From Gilliamella sp. App4-10 (GTDB lineage Bacteria > Pseudomonadota > Gammaproteobacteria > Enterobacterales > Orbaceae): 64,000 nucleotides of DNA. The stretch is taken from NCBI RefSeq assembly GCF_001690495.1, contig NZ_LZGS01000048.1:62001-126000 (forward strand), written 5' to 3'. Of the stretch, positions 37,105 through 47,535 are shown piece after piece. The translations under genes and the position numbers were made by a program. Positions within the stretch are counted from its first letter, which is position 1. Every line of letters starts with the position of its first letter. The notes under the pieces are model-generated. The model was not told the origin of the DNA. It did not search any database and saw only the letters and a program-made list of their open reading frames with translations.

Positions 37105-39363
37105 CTAGCTTTGAAAACGCTTGGCTTCAATAACATCGGGTAGCTGTTTTATTTTATTGAGTACTCGATTTAAAGAATCCTGATCAAAAATTTCCATATC
37201 TACATCAATAGTTGCTAATTGTTGCTTCATATCCGAGCGGCTAATGAGGCCAAGGACATTAACCTTTTCATTAGCTAAAATCGTAGTAATATCTCGTAAT
37301 AAACCGCTTCGATCGTTGGCAACAATTTGTACTACCATGGTATAACTTGAGTAGGTATTGTTGTTCCAAACAGCTTGGGTAATACGTTCAGGAGCATGAT
37401 TTTTAAGCTCTTGCAATTGTTCACAATCAGCGCGATGAACCGAGATACCGCGCCCTTGAGTTACAAACCCCACAATCGGATCACCAGGAATAGGGCGACA
37501 GCAGTTGGCAATGGTATACATTAAGTTATCCACACCCTCAATAATAATTTCACTGCCTTTTTTATAGCCGTTTTTATTGATACTTTTGGTTTGTATGTTT
37601 GATTTTTGGGCAATTTGTTTTAATACTGCTTCATCTTCTTCTTCAGCTGTTGGTTTGTTAAATTGTGCCTTGATGAAGTTGACTAATTGATTAATCCTGA
37701 CATCACCACTCCCAATACCGGCTAGTACCTCATCAAAGGAATGAGCGTTATATTTATTGATTAAGATTTTTTCAACACTTTTTAAACTAATATTTAAAGG
37801 TTCAAGTTCGTGTTCTAAAATTTGCTGACCGGCTGCGATATTTTTATGTCGATCTTGTTTTTTGAACCAAGCTTGAATTTTAGCTCTTGCTCGACTACTG
37901 TTTACAAATCCGGTATTAAGATTCAACCAATCTCGGCTTGGATTTGGTTGTTTTTGGGTAATGATTTCAACTTGATCACCCATTTTTAAATTGTAGGTAA
38001 ATGGTACAATTCGCCCGCCTACTTTGGCACCAATACAACGATGTCCAACATCACTGTGTATATGATAAGCAAAGTCAAGTGGAGTTGATCCTGCTGGTAA
38101 GTCAACAACATCGCCTTTCGGTGTAAAAACATAAACGCGGTCATCAAAAATCTGGCTACGAACTGTTTCCTGAATTTCACCACTTTCAGACATTTCTTGT
38201 TGCCATGTTAATAATTTACGTAACCAAGAAATCCGCTGATCATAAGCGGTCATTTTGTCGGTACTGCCTTCTTTATACTTCCAATGAGCGGCGATGCCTA
38301 GTTCAGCATCATTGTGCATTTGTTCCGTACGGATTTGAATTTCGATTGTTTTATCTTGTGGTCCATAAACCACAGTATGGATTGATTGATAACCATTTGG
38401 TTTTGGGTTAGCGACATAATCATCAAATTCTTTGGCGATCTGTTTGTAATTGCTGTGGATAATGCCTAATGCATTATAACAATCCTCAATACGATCGCAG
38501 ATGATCCGTACCGCACGGATGTCATATAGATCTTCGAACTCAAGATGTTTATGCTCCATTTTTCGCCATATACTATAAATATGCTTAGGGCGACCATAAA
38601 CCTTTGCACGAATATCATCTTGATTCATCAAATCTTGTAAATGGTTAACACATTGCTTGATATACCATTCACGATCTAATCGTTTTTCTTGCAATTTTTG
38701 GGCAATCAAGCGATATTCATCAGGATGTAAATAGCGAAAGCAGAAATCCTCTAACTCCCATTTTAATTGACCTATACCTAGGCGGTTGGCTAAAGGGGCA
38801 TAAATGTTAAAACACTCTTTGGCTGCAAGTACTTGTTCTTCTTGAGGAGCATTCATTAAATTGCGTAAATAGGTGATGCGTTCTGCCAATTTAATGATTA
38901 CACTTCGAAAGTCATTGACCATGGCTAGCAGCATTCGACGAATACTATCAATTTGTTCGGTAGTAGCACTACCATTGCGAATTGCTCGTAATTGGCGAAT
39001 TTCTTTCATTTTAACAATGCTAGAAATGATATTAAAAATTTCCCGATCAAAATCTTCAGGAATATCTTCTCGACGGATAATTTTGGTATCAACAAAAGGA
39101 AGTAATAAAGCAGCACATAAGCTATTGATGTCCATATTAAGTGTCGATAGAATCTCGACCATTTCTATCGCATTTTGGAAACAAAAAATTTGCTCTGGCG
39201 CACCTGCGCTGTTTTCAAAACAAAACCCCCAAACTTCTCTAAATTTTTTATAAGATTGAGGATTAGTTAATAACAATTCTTGTTTTATCCATTGTTCAAT
39301 ATCAAATTGAGCAAGCGAATAATGCTCTTCACTATGTTGGTGTGCGCCTCTAATCGATACCAT
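37105..39363 (-). CDS. relA: GTP pyrophosphokinase RelA
   Basis: Ribosome-bound (p)ppGpp synthetase of the stringent response. The N-terminal HD-like region is degenerate, as is usual in RelA; the synthetase motif EFDDYVANPKPNGYQSIHT lies near residue 300. Then come TGS (DRVYVFTPKGDVVDLP), the zinc-finger region with CCRPIPGD and HRADC, and the C-terminal ACT (ANDRSGLLRDITTIL). Its 752 residues match the family. It is separated from rlmD by only 3 bases, forming coaD-rlmD-relA. Confidence 0.97.
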   Translation of the reverse strand: MVSIRGAHQHSEEHYSLAQFDIEQWIKQELLLTNPQSYKKFREVWGFCFENSAGAPEQIFCFQNAIEMVEILSTLNMDINSLCAALLLPFVDTKIIRREDIPEDFDREIFNIISSIVKMKEIRQLRAIRNGSATTEQIDSIRRMLLAMVNDFRSVIIKLAERITYLRNLMNAPQEEQVLAAKECFNIYAPLANRLGIGQLKWELEDFCFRYLHPDEYRLIAQKLQEKRLDREWYIKQCVNHLQDLMNQDDIRAKVYGRPKHIYSIWRKMEHKHLEFEDLYDIRAVRIICDRIEDCYNALGIIHSNYKQIAKEFDDYVANPKPNGYQSIHTVVYGPQDKTIEIQIRTEQMHNDAELGIAAHWKYKEGSTDKMTAYDQRISWLRKLLTWQQEMSESGEIQETVRSQIFDDRVYVFTPKGDVVDLPAGSTPLDFAYHIHSDVGHRCIGAKVGGRIVPFTYNLKMGDQVEIITQKQPNPSRDWLNLNTGFVNSSRARAKIQAWFKKQDRHKNIAAGQQILEHELEPLNISLKSVEKILINKYNAHSFDEVLAGIGSGDVRINQLVNFIKAQFNKPTAEEEDEAVLKQIAQKSNIQTKSINKNGYKKGSEIIIEGVDNLMYTIANCCRPIPGDPIVGFVTQGRGISVHRADCEQLQELKNHAPERITQAVWNNNTYSSYTMVVQIVANDRSGLLRDITTILANEKVNVLGLISRSDMKQQLATIDVDMEIFDQDSLNRVLNKIKQLPDVIEAKRFQS

Positions 39364-39366
39364 AAT

Positions 39367-40704
39367 TTATGTCCCTGATTTTATTAGCAACAGCATTGAT
39401 TCAATGTGTTTAGTTTGCGGAAACATATCTAAAATAGCAACTTGATCAATTTGATATCCTGCTTCAATAAGTTGTTTACTGTCTCGTGCTAGAGTAGCAG
39501 GATTACACGATATATAAACGATTTTTGATGGAGCTAATTTTGCAATTGCTATTGTTGCATTAAACGCACCAGCTCTTGCTGGATCTAATAATACTTTATT
39601 ATATTTTAATTGACTCCATCTCGAAATTTGTTGGGTATCGTCTAAGTTGCTGGTTAAAAAATTGGTTTCCGCACAAATCTCAGTGCTATTTAATATAGTG
39701 TTAAATTTTGCTTTTTCAACCAGAGCATCAATACCTTCAATGCCTGTTAGTGTTTTACTTAATGTTGCTATAGGTAATGAAAAATTACCCATACCACAAA
39801 ACAGATCTAAGACTTGGTCAGAGGGTTGCAACGTTAGCCAATCAAGTGCTTGTTCGATCATTTTTTGATTAATTTTACTATTTACTTGAATAAAATCGAG
39901 AGGACTGAACGTTAATTTTAAATGATTAATGAAATAGAAATGTTCAGTATTACCTGTAATATGGACTAAATCTTTGCCATGAAAATAAAGTGAAATCTTA
40001 TTATTTTCGGCGAATTGCTTTAATAAGTTAATATCATCATCGACAAGGGGCATGGTGTGCCTTAACACAAGAATGATACCGCTATCGACCGAAATTAATT
40101 CAATATGACCAAGTGCTTTTTTCTGTTTTATGCAATTGAGTATGCTTTGTAATGGTGCTAGCAAAGAATCTAATTCATCAACTAATACTGGACAATGTTT
40201 GATATTGATTATTTGATTTGATTCCGCTTGGCGAAATCCAATAACTAATTTACCTTTAATAATATTAATCGAAAGTCTTGCCCGTCGACGATAATGATAA
40301 GGCTGATCGGCAATAATTTGGGGAGGGTTTTCAATAATATTTGTTAAAGGTTTTCCTGTTTCTTTTTGCAACAGGTTGATTAACGCATCATATTTTGCTT
40401 GTTGTTGCAAATTTGGTGCAATGTGTTGTAATTCACAACCTCCACATTGTTGATAATATTCACATTGTGGTCTAACGCGATCTTTGCTCTGATTATGATA
40501 TCGAATGACTTTAGCTTTAGCGTAATTTTTTTTATTTTCAGTCAGTTCAATATCAACGGTTTCATCAGGCAAGGCGGATTTAACAAAAATTGTTTTACCC
40601 TTATGATTGGCAACGCCTTGCCCAAAAGTATCTAAGGATGAGACTGTTACTGTCAATTTTTGCGGTGTGAGCTTTTTTTTCTGTGGAGTATAAAAATTAA
40701 CCAT
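39367..40704 (-). CDS. rlmD: 23S rRNA (uracil-1939-C5)-methyltransferase RlmD
   Basis: Makes m5U1939 in 23S rRNA using SAM. An N-terminal TRAM domain (residues 12-70) is followed by the iron-sulfur cysteines Cys81, Cys87, Cys90 and Cys171. The methyltransferase motifs are VLDLFCGMGNFSLP, LLDPARAGA and YISCNPATLARD with the nucleophile Cys400. The 445 residues are normal. It is co-transcribed with relA (3-base gap), as in E. coli. Confidence 0.95.
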   Translation of the reverse strand: MVNFYTPQKKKLTPQKLTVTVSSLDTFGQGVANHKGKTIFVKSALPDETVDIELTENKKNYAKAKVIRYHNQSKDRVRPQCEYYQQCGGCELQHIAPNLQQQAKYDALINLLQKETGKPLTNIIENPPQIIADQPYHYRRRARLSINIIKGKLVIGFRQAESNQIINIKHCPVLVDELDSLLAPLQSILNCIKQKKALGHIELISVDSGIILVLRHTMPLVDDDINLLKQFAENNKISLYFHGKDLVHITGNTEHFYFINHLKLTFSPLDFIQVNSKINQKMIEQALDWLTLQPSDQVLDLFCGMGNFSLPIATLSKTLTGIEGIDALVEKAKFNTILNSTEICAETNFLTSNLDDTQQISRWSQLKYNKVLLDPARAGAFNATIAIAKLAPSKIVYISCNPATLARDSKQLIEAGYQIDQVAILDMFPQTKHIESMLLLIKSGT

Positions 40705-40718
40705 AGACGTTTTTTAAT

Positions 40719-41207
40719 TTATTCTAAGCGCTTTAATAATGCTGTTTTGACATGCAATGGCACTAAATTTGTGATATCACCACCGTGATAAGCAACATCT
40801 TTTACGATTGTAGATGAAATAAACCCCATTGCAATAGATGGCATTAAAAAAATAGTATCTAAATCAGCTTTTAACGCACGATTCATTTCAGCAAGTTGTC
40901 TTTCGTATTCAAAATCGTGTGTTGTTCGAACACCACGAACGATGACTGTTGCATTATGGATTTGAGCAAAATTGGCCATTAAATTATCAAAGCCGATCAC
41001 TTCCACATTAAATAGGTGTTCAACAGCGGTTGAAGCTAAATTAACGCGTTCTTCTAATGAGAAGAGCGTATTTTTATTTGGACTTTCTGCAACGGCAATA
41101 ATTAAACGAGGAAAGAGTAATGACGTTCGCGCAATAAGATCGATGTGACCATTGGTAATTGGATCGAAAGTGCCAGGGAAAATAGCCGTTAAGGTTTTGC
41201 TTTTCAT
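40719..41207 (-). CDS. coaD: Phosphopantetheine adenylyltransferase
   Basis: Fourth step of coenzyme A synthesis: adenylates 4-phosphopantetheine. The nucleotidyltransferase motif is FPGTFDPITNGHIDLI, and VVRGVRTTHDFEYERQLAEMNR and the ISSTIVKDVA segment complete the site. Its 162 residues are standard. It is the first gene of the coaD-rlmD-relA run. The 220 bases upstream, before galM, hold no other gene. Confidence 0.96.
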   Translation of the reverse strand: MKSKTLTAIFPGTFDPITNGHIDLIARTSLLFPRLIIAVAESPNKNTLFSLEERVNLASTAVEHLFNVEVIGFDNLMANFAQIHNATVIVRGVRTTHDFEYERQLAEMNRALKADLDTIFLMPSIAMGFISSTIVKDVAYHGGDITNLVPLHVKTALLKRLE

Positions 41208-41427
41208 ATTTCATATTATCCATTAGCGATGATGTTTATATGATACCTAATTTTGTTATGGATTGTTAGTTTAAGCTGGGAAAATCCTATTTATTGCATA
41301 AAACCAAATAATGGGTTGATATTGCTTGGTAGTATCTTTGTTAATAATATTTTTAATAAAAATTGTCAGATACAAGGTTGATTTTATTTAAGTTTTTATT
41401 AATCCTTTTTTGATGTTATTCAATTGC

Positions 41428-42426
41428 TTATGAAATAATAAATTGATAAGTTGTTTGATAACGGTAAGTTTGATCTGAGTGTAAAAAACAGCTGGGTTGT
41501 GGCCAGTTTGGATGATTAGGACTATCGGGTAAAAATTGTGCTTCTAGTGCTATGCCAGCAAAGTTGCCATATTCACCGTTGTGCCGATTTGGTGTATGTT
41601 GTAAAAAATTGCCAGTATAAACTTGTAATGAAGGTTTGGTTGTAATCACATTCATCATTACTTTTTTATCGGATGAAATGAGCTGTGCGGCGATAGTTTG
41701 CGTTTTATCTAATAAATAAGCGTGATCATAACCACCGGTTATTTGCCGTTCTTGACTTTCAAGCAGTTTCTCTGATAAAAGCTTTGGCTGTCGCAAATCC
41801 ATATCGTGCATGGTGACACTAACTAAATCATTGCTGGGGATACCGTTGGCATCCACAGGTAAATAATAGTTAGCATTCACTTTTAATCTGTGATTAAGTA
41901 TATCTTTGCTTGTTTCGCCATCAAGATTAAAGTAAGCATGATTAGTCAAATTAATAGGCGTGGTTTTTGTTGTAGTTACGTTAAACGCGATAATGATTTG
42001 ATTGTCATCGGTGAGTCTATAAGTTGCCGTGACATGGAGTTCGCCAGGAAAACCCTGATCACCATCAGGTGAAATTAATTTAAAGATTACTTGCTGATCG
42101 GATTGAGATTGAATATGCCAAAATTGTTTATCAAAACCTCGTTTTCCTCCATGCAATTGATTTACACCTTGATTAGCAGTGAGCTGATAGCGTTTACCGT
42201 TAATATCAATTACCGCATTGGCAATCCGGTTAGCGTATCGTCCAATGGTGGCACCTAAATAGGCATCTTGTTGGTGATATTGTTCAAGTGATTGACAGCC
42301 GAGTAATACTTCACGTTTTTGTCCATTAACGGGTAATACACAAGATAGCCATGTCGCTCCCCAGTTGGAAAGTTTGATCTGGGTTCCTTGTGTGTTCGAA
42401 AGCGTAATAATTTGTTTTATAGGCAT
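41428..42426 (-). CDS. galM: Aldose 1-epimerase (mutarotase)
   Basis: Interconverts alpha and beta galactose so GalK can act. It has [14 protein letters not shown], the catalytic His in [10 protein letters not shown] and the catalytic Glu in [15 protein letters not shown]. Its 332 residues are typical. The start codon overlaps the galK end by 10 bases; it is the last gene of the lacY-galETKM operon. Confidence 0.94.
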   Translation of the reverse strand: MPIKQIITLSNTQGTQIKLSNWGATWLSCVLPVNGQKREVLLGCQSLEQYHQQDAYLGATIGRYANRIANAVIDINGKRYQLTANQGVNQLHGGKRGFDKQFWHIQSQSDQQVIFKLISPDGDQGFPGELHVTATYRLTDDNQIIIAFNVTTTKTTPINLTNHAYFNLDGETSKDILNHRLKVNANYYLPVDANGIPSNDLVSVTMHDMDLRQPKLLSEKLLESQERQITGGYDHAYLLDKTQTIAAQLISSDKKVMMNVITTKPSLQVYTGNFLQHTPNRHNGEYGNFAGIALEAQFLPDSPNHPNWPQPSCFLHSDQTYRYQTTYQFIIS

Positions 42427-43574
42427 ATCGCATGGGCTCCTTCACTTGGTGTACAGACATAAAAATCTTCTTTAAAACCAAAATTTTTAGCATAATTGTC
42501 ACTAACAACGGTTTTAACTGAATCTATTTTATCTTTTGGTACTAATGCCACAACACAGCCACCAAAGCCACCGCCAGTCATTCGTACACCGCCTTGTTCA
42601 CCAATGACTCCTTGAATTATTTCAACAAGGTAATCAATAGCGGGTACTGTGATTTCGAAATCATCACGCATTGAGATGTGACTATACGCCATGAGTTTTG
42701 ATAACAATTTATAATCGCCATTCACAAGAGCTTGCGCTGCTTTTAGCGTGCGTTCATTTTCGGTGATAACATGATGAGCCCGCTTAAAAACGATTGGATC
42801 CAAGGTGGTTTCAATATTTTTTAATTCAGTTAACGAGGCATCTCTTAGCGCTTTCACCCCAAGAGCCTGAGCTGCAGCTTCGCACTGTTGACGTCGAGTA
42901 TTATATTCACTATCAACTAATCCGCGTTTAATATTTGAATTGATGATAACCACAGCAAAATCTTTAGGAATTGAAACTGGTCTAGCTTCTAGTGATCGGC
43001 AGTCAATTAACAATGCATGTTGAGTTTGACCAAGGGCAGATATGAGCTGATCCATGATACCACAATTGCAACCGACAAATTGATTTTCGGCTTCTTGCCC
43101 AATTAATGCCAACTGATTGCCATCTAAAGGCAAGTCGTACAAAATCTGGAACATTTTAGCTATCGCAACTTCTAGAGATGCTGATGAGCTTAGCCCTGCA
43201 CCTTGGGGAACATTTCCACTAATAGTAAAATCAACGCCATGAATATTATTTGCATATTTTTTTAAGTGTTTTACCACACCACGTATGTAGTTAGCCCATC
43301 TATAATTTGGATGTTTTTCAATAGGAGAATCTAACCAAAATTCATCTTGTTGATTATCGTAATCTACTGCAATGACTCGAACGAGATCATCAGAGCGCTT
43401 ATGGCAGCTTATTACTGTTTGATAATCAATAGCACAAGGTAAAACAAAACCTTCATTATAATCGGTATGTTCACCAATCAGATTTACACGACCGGGAGCT
43501 TGTACAACTATATTCGTTTTATAACCGAATTTAAATTCAAATGCTTGTGTAGTTGTTTGGATTAATGCGTTCAT
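42417..43574 (-). CDS. galK: Galactokinase
   Basis: Phosphorylates galactose at C1 with ATP (GHMP kinase family). [19 protein letters not shown] at 28-46 binds galactose, the ATP loop [15 protein letters not shown] begins at 123, and the third motif is [15 protein letters not shown]. Its 385 residues match E. coli. AAGGA lies 8 bases before the ATG. It is 19 bases after galT. Confidence 0.96.
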   Translation of the reverse strand: MNALIQTTTQAFEFKFGYKTNIVVQAPGRVNLIGEHTDYNEGFVLPCAIDYQTVISCHKRSDDLVRVIAVDYDNQQDEFWLDSPIEKHPNYRWANYIRGVVKHLKKYANNIHGVDFTISGNVPQGAGLSSSASLEVAIAKMFQILYDLPLDGNQLALIGQEAENQFVGCNCGIMDQLISALGQTQHALLIDCRSLEARPVSIPKDFAVVIINSNIKRGLVDSEYNTRRQQCEAAAQALGVKALRDASLTELKNIETTLDPIVFKRAHHVITENERTLKAAQALVNGDYKLLSKLMAYSHISMRDDFEITVPAIDYLVEIIQGVIGEQGGVRMTGGGFGGCVVALVPKDKIDSVKTVVSDNYAKNFGFKEDFYVCTPSEGAHAICL

Positions 43575-43593
43575 CTATTTATCCTTTTTATTT

Positions 43594-44625
43594 TTAATAA
43601 TACACATCACTAACGTTGCGTAACCTTTCAGCTGCTTGTTCTGGAGTTAAATCTCGTTGTACTTCGGCTAACATTTCGTAACCGACCATAAATTTTTTTA
43701 CTGTAGCGGAACGTAATAAAGGGGGATAAAAATGCGCATGCACTTGCCAGTAATCATTTTTATCTTTCATAAATGGCGCACCATGCCAACCCATAGAATA
43801 GGGGAAAGAACAATAAAATAAATTATCATAGCGACTAGTTAATTTTTTAAGCGCAATGGCTAAATCACTTTGTTGCTCGTTATTCAACATGGTTAATTGT
43901 GGAATATGGGTTTTTGGTAATAATAATGTTTCAAATGGCCATATTGCCCAAAAAGGAACGACAGCAAGCCAATGCTTCGTTTCAACAACGATTCGTTCAC
44001 GATGAATGAGTTCTTTTTCGACATAATCAACTAATAAATTTCGATGATATTTTTCAAAATAATTGCGCATGTTTAGATCTTCGCGCGCAATTTCATTGGG
44101 TAAAAAGCTAGTAGCCCAAACTTGTCCATGTGGATGTGGGTTAGAACATCCCATTGCCGCCCCTTTATTTTCAAATATCTGTACCCAAGGATAGTGTGTA
44201 CCCAATTCTTGTTGTTGATCTATCCAAGTTTTAATTACCCCTTTAATTGCGGATAAATCAAGTTCAGGTAATGTTTTACTGTGATCGGGTGAAAAACAGA
44301 TCACTCGACTGGTACCTTTTGCATTTTGCATTTGGAACAGCGGGTCATGGTTCTTTGGTGATTCAGGCGTGTTTTCTATTAATGCTGCAAAATCATTAGT
44401 AAAAATAAATGTTCCCTTATAATTAGGGTTGATATCTCCAGTTACCCGTTTGTTACCTGGACACAAAAAACAAGTTGGATCGTAACTCGGTTTTTGTTCT
44501 TCATTTAATACTTCTTGTTGTCCTTTCCATGGGCGTTTCGCTCTATGTGGTGAAACAAGTACCCATTGATTGGTTAATGGATTGTAACGACGATGAGGAT
44601 GGTTAACAGGATTAAAAATATCCAT
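43594..44625 (-). CDS. galT: Galactose-1-phosphate uridylyltransferase
   Basis: Transfers UMP from UDP-glucose to galactose-1-phosphate. The HIT-like active site [10 protein letters not shown] places the nucleophile at His166, the same number as in E. coli. Cys52 and Cys55 ([10 protein letters not shown]) are the zinc ligands. The 343 residues are standard class I GalT. It lies between galE and galK in the gal operon. Confidence 0.96.
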   Translation of the reverse strand: MDIFNPVNHPHRRYNPLTNQWVLVSPHRAKRPWKGQQEVLNEEQKPSYDPTCFLCPGNKRVTGDINPNYKGTFIFTNDFAALIENTPESPKNHDPLFQMQNAKGTSRVICFSPDHSKTLPELDLSAIKGVIKTWIDQQQELGTHYPWVQIFENKGAAMGCSNPHPHGQVWATSFLPNEIAREDLNMRNYFEKYHRNLLVDYVEKELIHRERIVVETKHWLAVVPFWAIWPFETLLLPKTHIPQLTMLNNEQQSDLAIALKKLTSRYDNLFYCSFPYSMGWHGAPFMKDKNDYWQVHAHFYPPLLRSATVKKFMVGYEMLAEVQRDLTPEQAAERLRNVSDVYY

Positions 44626-44676
44626 TTTTGCCTCTTCTTTTAATTTTGCATGTTTTAGTCTTATTTAATCTAATGA

Positions 44677-45693
44677 TTAATCAGGATAACCTTGCGGGTT
44701 ATTTGATTGCCAATTCCATGAGTCTTTTACCATGTCGTCAAGCGTGAGTTTAGTTTTCCAACCTAGAATTTGCTCAGCTTTGTTAGCATCGGCCCAAAAT
44801 TCGGGTAAATCGCCTGCTCGTCTTGGTGCGAAGTGCCAATTAAGCGGTTTTCCTGATGCTTTCTCAAAAGCTTTGATGACTTGTAATACGCTGTAACCCA
44901 CACCTGAACCTAAGTTATAAATATGTACTCCAGCTTTATTATGATCGGCTTTGAGTGCAGCAATATGCCCATCAGCCAAATCCACAACATGTATAAAATC
45001 ACGAACACAAGTTCCATCTGTTGTTGGATAATCATTTCCAAAAACCGCTAATGATTCTCTTTTTCCTACCGCAACTTGGGTAATATAAGGCATAAGATTA
45101 TTAGGAATACCAAGTGGATCTTCGCCCATTAATCCACTTGGATGCGCGCCAACAGGATTAAAGTAACGCAGTAAAGTGAGTGACCAATCTGGTTCGGCAA
45201 CGGCTAAATCCATGATACATTGCTCTACCATTAATTTACTTTTTCCATAGGGACTGGTTGGTAAACCTTGTGGTAAGGTTTCAACATAAGGTACGGGTGC
45301 TAGTTCACCATAGACAGTGGCTGATGAGCTAAACACTAACTGTTTAACACCCGCTGTACGCATTGCTTTCATAAGTACAATACTGCCGTAGACATTGTTT
45401 TCATAATATTCAAGTGGTTTATGTACCGATTCACCAACGGCTTTTAGGCCAGCAAAATGAATAACTGCTTTAATATCATGCTTTGAAAAAATCTTAGTTA
45501 ATAGCTTTTCATTGCACACATCGCCTTCATAAAAATTGGGGGACTGGCCAGTAATTTTTTGTATTCTATCTAACACTGATGCTTTGCTGTTAAATAAATT
45601 GTCAAGAATAATGGGTGTGTAGCCTGATAGAATAAGTTGGACACAAGTGTGACTTCCTATATATCCACAGCCACCAGTTACTAATATTTCCAT
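44677..45693 (-). CDS. galE: UDP-glucose 4-epimerase
   Basis: Interconverts UDP-galactose and UDP-glucose. The NAD loop is GGCGYIGSHT at residues 7-16 and the catalytic pair is Tyr149 and Lys153 in SPYGKSK, matching E. coli. NPVGAHPSGLMGEDP and the DYPTTDGTCVRDFIHV segment are intact. The 338 residues are typical. It follows lacY by 39 bases. Confidence 0.97.
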   Translation of the reverse strand: MEILVTGGCGYIGSHTCVQLILSGYTPIILDNLFNSKASVLDRIQKITGQSPNFYEGDVCNEKLLTKIFSKHDIKAVIHFAGLKAVGESVHKPLEYYENNVYGSIVLMKAMRTAGVKQLVFSSSATVYGELAPVPYVETLPQGLPTSPYGKSKLMVEQCIMDLAVAEPDWSLTLLRYFNPVGAHPSGLMGEDPLGIPNNLMPYITQVAVGKRESLAVFGNDYPTTDGTCVRDFIHVVDLADGHIAALKADHNKAGVHIYNLGSGVGYSVLQVIKAFEKASGKPLNWHFAPRRAGDLPEFWADANKAEQILGWKTKLTLDDMVKDSWNWQSNNPQGYPD

Positions 45694-45732
45694 AATAAAT
45701 CCTTTCTCTAATGTAATAGTTATCGTATGCTT

Positions 45733-47010
45733 TTATGAATCTTCAAATTTTTCACTGCACTTATGTTTCCATAGATCCCATGGTCTACGCCCTGATAATG
45801 TGAAGGAAGAAATCAGTGTAAAACTAAGTGCAATCAAGCCAAGGACTAGATATGCTCCTTTAAAGCCTATTTTAACATACATAAGCCCCGCAAAGGTGGA
45901 CATAAACATAATAGATAATTGTTTTGCAAAACAAAATGCAATTAAGTAGACAGTTGCAGATAAGCGAATAGGGAAGTGTTGAGTAATATATTTAAATGCG
46001 CCAACAAGCAATAAAGGTGCTTCGAACATATGTAAAGTTTTTAATATAACAACTTCAACTGCTGTGCTGGCAAATGCTGAGCCTGTAATACGAATAGACA
46101 TGATTGCACCCGCAACAAGTAATGTATTTTTACTGCCTATTTTCTTCACAATTAAAGGGGCAAAAAACATCACAGAGGCATTTAAAAATTCACCCAGTGT
46201 GGTGACATAACCGAATGCTTCTCGACCAGCTTGTTCGCTAGAAAAAAATGAGGTGAAAAAGTTAGCAAACTGTTGATCAAATACATCATAAGTACAAGCA
46301 ACTCCAATTATGTATATCATAAAAAACCAAGTTTTACGCATACCAAGTAAATTGATTGCCAGTTTTAGATTAAATGGTTCAGGTTTATTTAATCCCATTT
46401 TTGCAACGACTTCAGTCGTTGCCGTTTTTGCAGGGTCAGCGATTTTTACTAAAACTAGAAGAATCAATGCAAATCCAGAACATAACCAGTAAACAGCATT
46501 GACATCTTTAGATATCATTATTCCAACAAATGAAGCACAAATTGCCCAACCAAAACAACCAAACATACGGCATCGACCAAATTCAAATCCACTACGTCGA
46601 CTTATTTTTTCAACGAGTGCTTCGATGGCTGGCGCACCACCACTAAATACCATACCAAGATAAAATCCACCAACAATTGCACCCAAGCTTACATTGAGTT
46701 GAAGCAACGGCCCCAAAATGAAGATAAAAAATGGACCAAATAGCACAAGAAGTAGCGTGATAATCCAAAGAAGGTGTTTTTTTAACCCCAACTTGTCAGA
46801 AATCAACCCAAACAGAGGTTGAAAAAAAAGTGCAAATAATGAAATAAATGAAAAAACATATCCCGTATTTGCCTCATCTAGGCCATTCATTTTCAACCAA
46901 ACAGGGAAAAACGGGAAGTACGCTCCCATAATAAAAAAGTAAAGGAAGAAGTAGAGACTAAATATCCAATAATTTTTATTATTTAGTGATGACTTAATTT
47001 TTTGATTCAT
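45733..47010 (-). CDS. lacY: Lactose/galactoside permease LacY
   Basis: Galactoside:H+ symporter with 12 TM helices. All residues essential in E. coli LacY are aligned: Glu130 (E126), Arg148 (R144), Glu274 (E269), Arg307 (R302), His327 (H322) and Glu330 (E325), plus [16 protein letters not shown]. It is much closer to E. coli LacY than the symporter at 23209. AGGAAA precedes the ATG. It is the first gene of an operon with galE, galT, galK and galM, so it supplies galactose or galactosides. No beta- or alpha-galactosidase gene lies in the window. Confidence 0.93.
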   Translation of the reverse strand: MNQKIKSSLNNKNYWIFSLYFFLYFFIMGAYFPFFPVWLKMNGLDEANTGYVFSFISLFALFFQPLFGLISDKLGLKKHLLWIITLLLVLFGPFFIFILGPLLQLNVSLGAIVGGFYLGMVFSGGAPAIEALVEKISRRSGFEFGRCRMFGCFGWAICASFVGIMISKDVNAVYWLCSGFALILLVLVKIADPAKTATTEVVAKMGLNKPEPFNLKLAINLLGMRKTWFFMIYIIGVACTYDVFDQQFANFFTSFFSSEQAGREAFGYVTTLGEFLNASVMFFAPLIVKKIGSKNTLLVAGAIMSIRITGSAFASTAVEVVILKTLHMFEAPLLLVGAFKYITQHFPIRLSATVYLIAFCFAKQLSIMFMSTFAGLMYVKIGFKGAYLVLGLIALSFTLISSFTLSGRRPWDLWKHKCSEKFEDS

Positions 47011-47034
47011 AATAAATTTCCTTTGCTAGGCTTT

Positions 47035-47054
47035 AAATGATTACATAATCATTT
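47035..47054. promoter_or_regulatory. 20-bp palindrome near the lacY start
   Basis: AAATGATTACATAATCATTT has 9-bp perfect arms around CA and ends 25 bases before the lacY start codon. It could fold in the leader mRNA or bind a repressor. It is not a clear match to GalR. Confidence 0.4.
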
Positions 47055-47126
47055 AGACATCGTTCACACTTTTTATGTACAGGGAAGTTATTAATGGCGA
47101 TGATAGCATTTAAGGAATGTGGAAAA

Positions 47127-47142
47127 AGTGATCTTGATAACA
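47127..47142 (-). promoter_or_regulatory. CRP-like site of the lacY-gal operon
   Basis: AGTGATCTTGATAACA matches TGTGA-N6-TCACA at 8 of 10 positions. It lies between the two GalR-like operators and about 125 bases before the lacY start. Confidence 0.5.
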
Positions 47143-47146
47143 TTTT

Positions 47147-47162
47147 ATGAAATCGATTACAT
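47147..47162. promoter_or_regulatory. GalR/GalS-like operator 1
   Basis: ATGAAATCGATTACAT fits the GalR consensus GTGKAANCGNTTNCAC at most positions with a central CG. It lies upstream of the CRP-like site relative to lacY. Confidence 0.65.
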
Positions 47163-47275
47163 TTAATAATTATTTTTTTGTCAAAAAATTTCAGTAAGAT
47201 ACGGATTTGAGTATAAGTGTTAGCCATTTCACTAATTTTATCAGATGGATATACAATAAATAAGATAACAGCGTA

Positions 47276-47291
47276 ATGTAATCGTTTTCAA
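47276..47291. promoter_or_regulatory. GalR/GalS-like operator 2
   Basis: ATGTAATCGTTTTCAA has the same CG-centred pattern. Its centre is 129 bp from that of operator 1, compared with the 114 bp of E. coli gal operators, so repression by a DNA loop is possible. Confidence 0.6.
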
Positions 47292-47535
47292 TTTTAACTG
47301 CAAACTACTTATTTAAATCAACCTCAATTAATCAACTTAAACCTTATTTTCGATAAATATCAATCATTAATCTTTAAGGTTATTCATCATAAAACAGAAA
47401 ATTTATACTCAACCAAATATCTCACTGAAGCTTTTTTCAAAGGATTTTTTAAATAATATTCTCCTCACTTTTTATCAGTATTAGTTTATTCAACTCCAGC
47501 TTTAAATAGGAAGAATTGGATAATCTGCTTGCTCA

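Larger units (their letters stand above)
47011..47535. other. Promoter region of lacY-galETKM and end of the phosphatase gene
   Basis: 525 bases with no real gene; the frame at 47033-47227 sits across the operators and is not supported. It contains a 20-bp palindrome (47035-47054), GalR-like sites at 47147 and 47276, a weaker one at 47054-47069 and a CRP-like site at 47127. The stretch 47292-47535 shows nothing beyond AT-rich sequence. Confidence 0.6.

Noticed and set aside
41890-42508. Small frames overlapping galM and galK
   Set aside because: They overlap well-conserved enzymes in other frames and show no family features.
47033-47227. Leftward 64-codon frame upstream of lacY
   Set aside because: It lies over the CRP-like and GalR-like sites and has no recognisable product.
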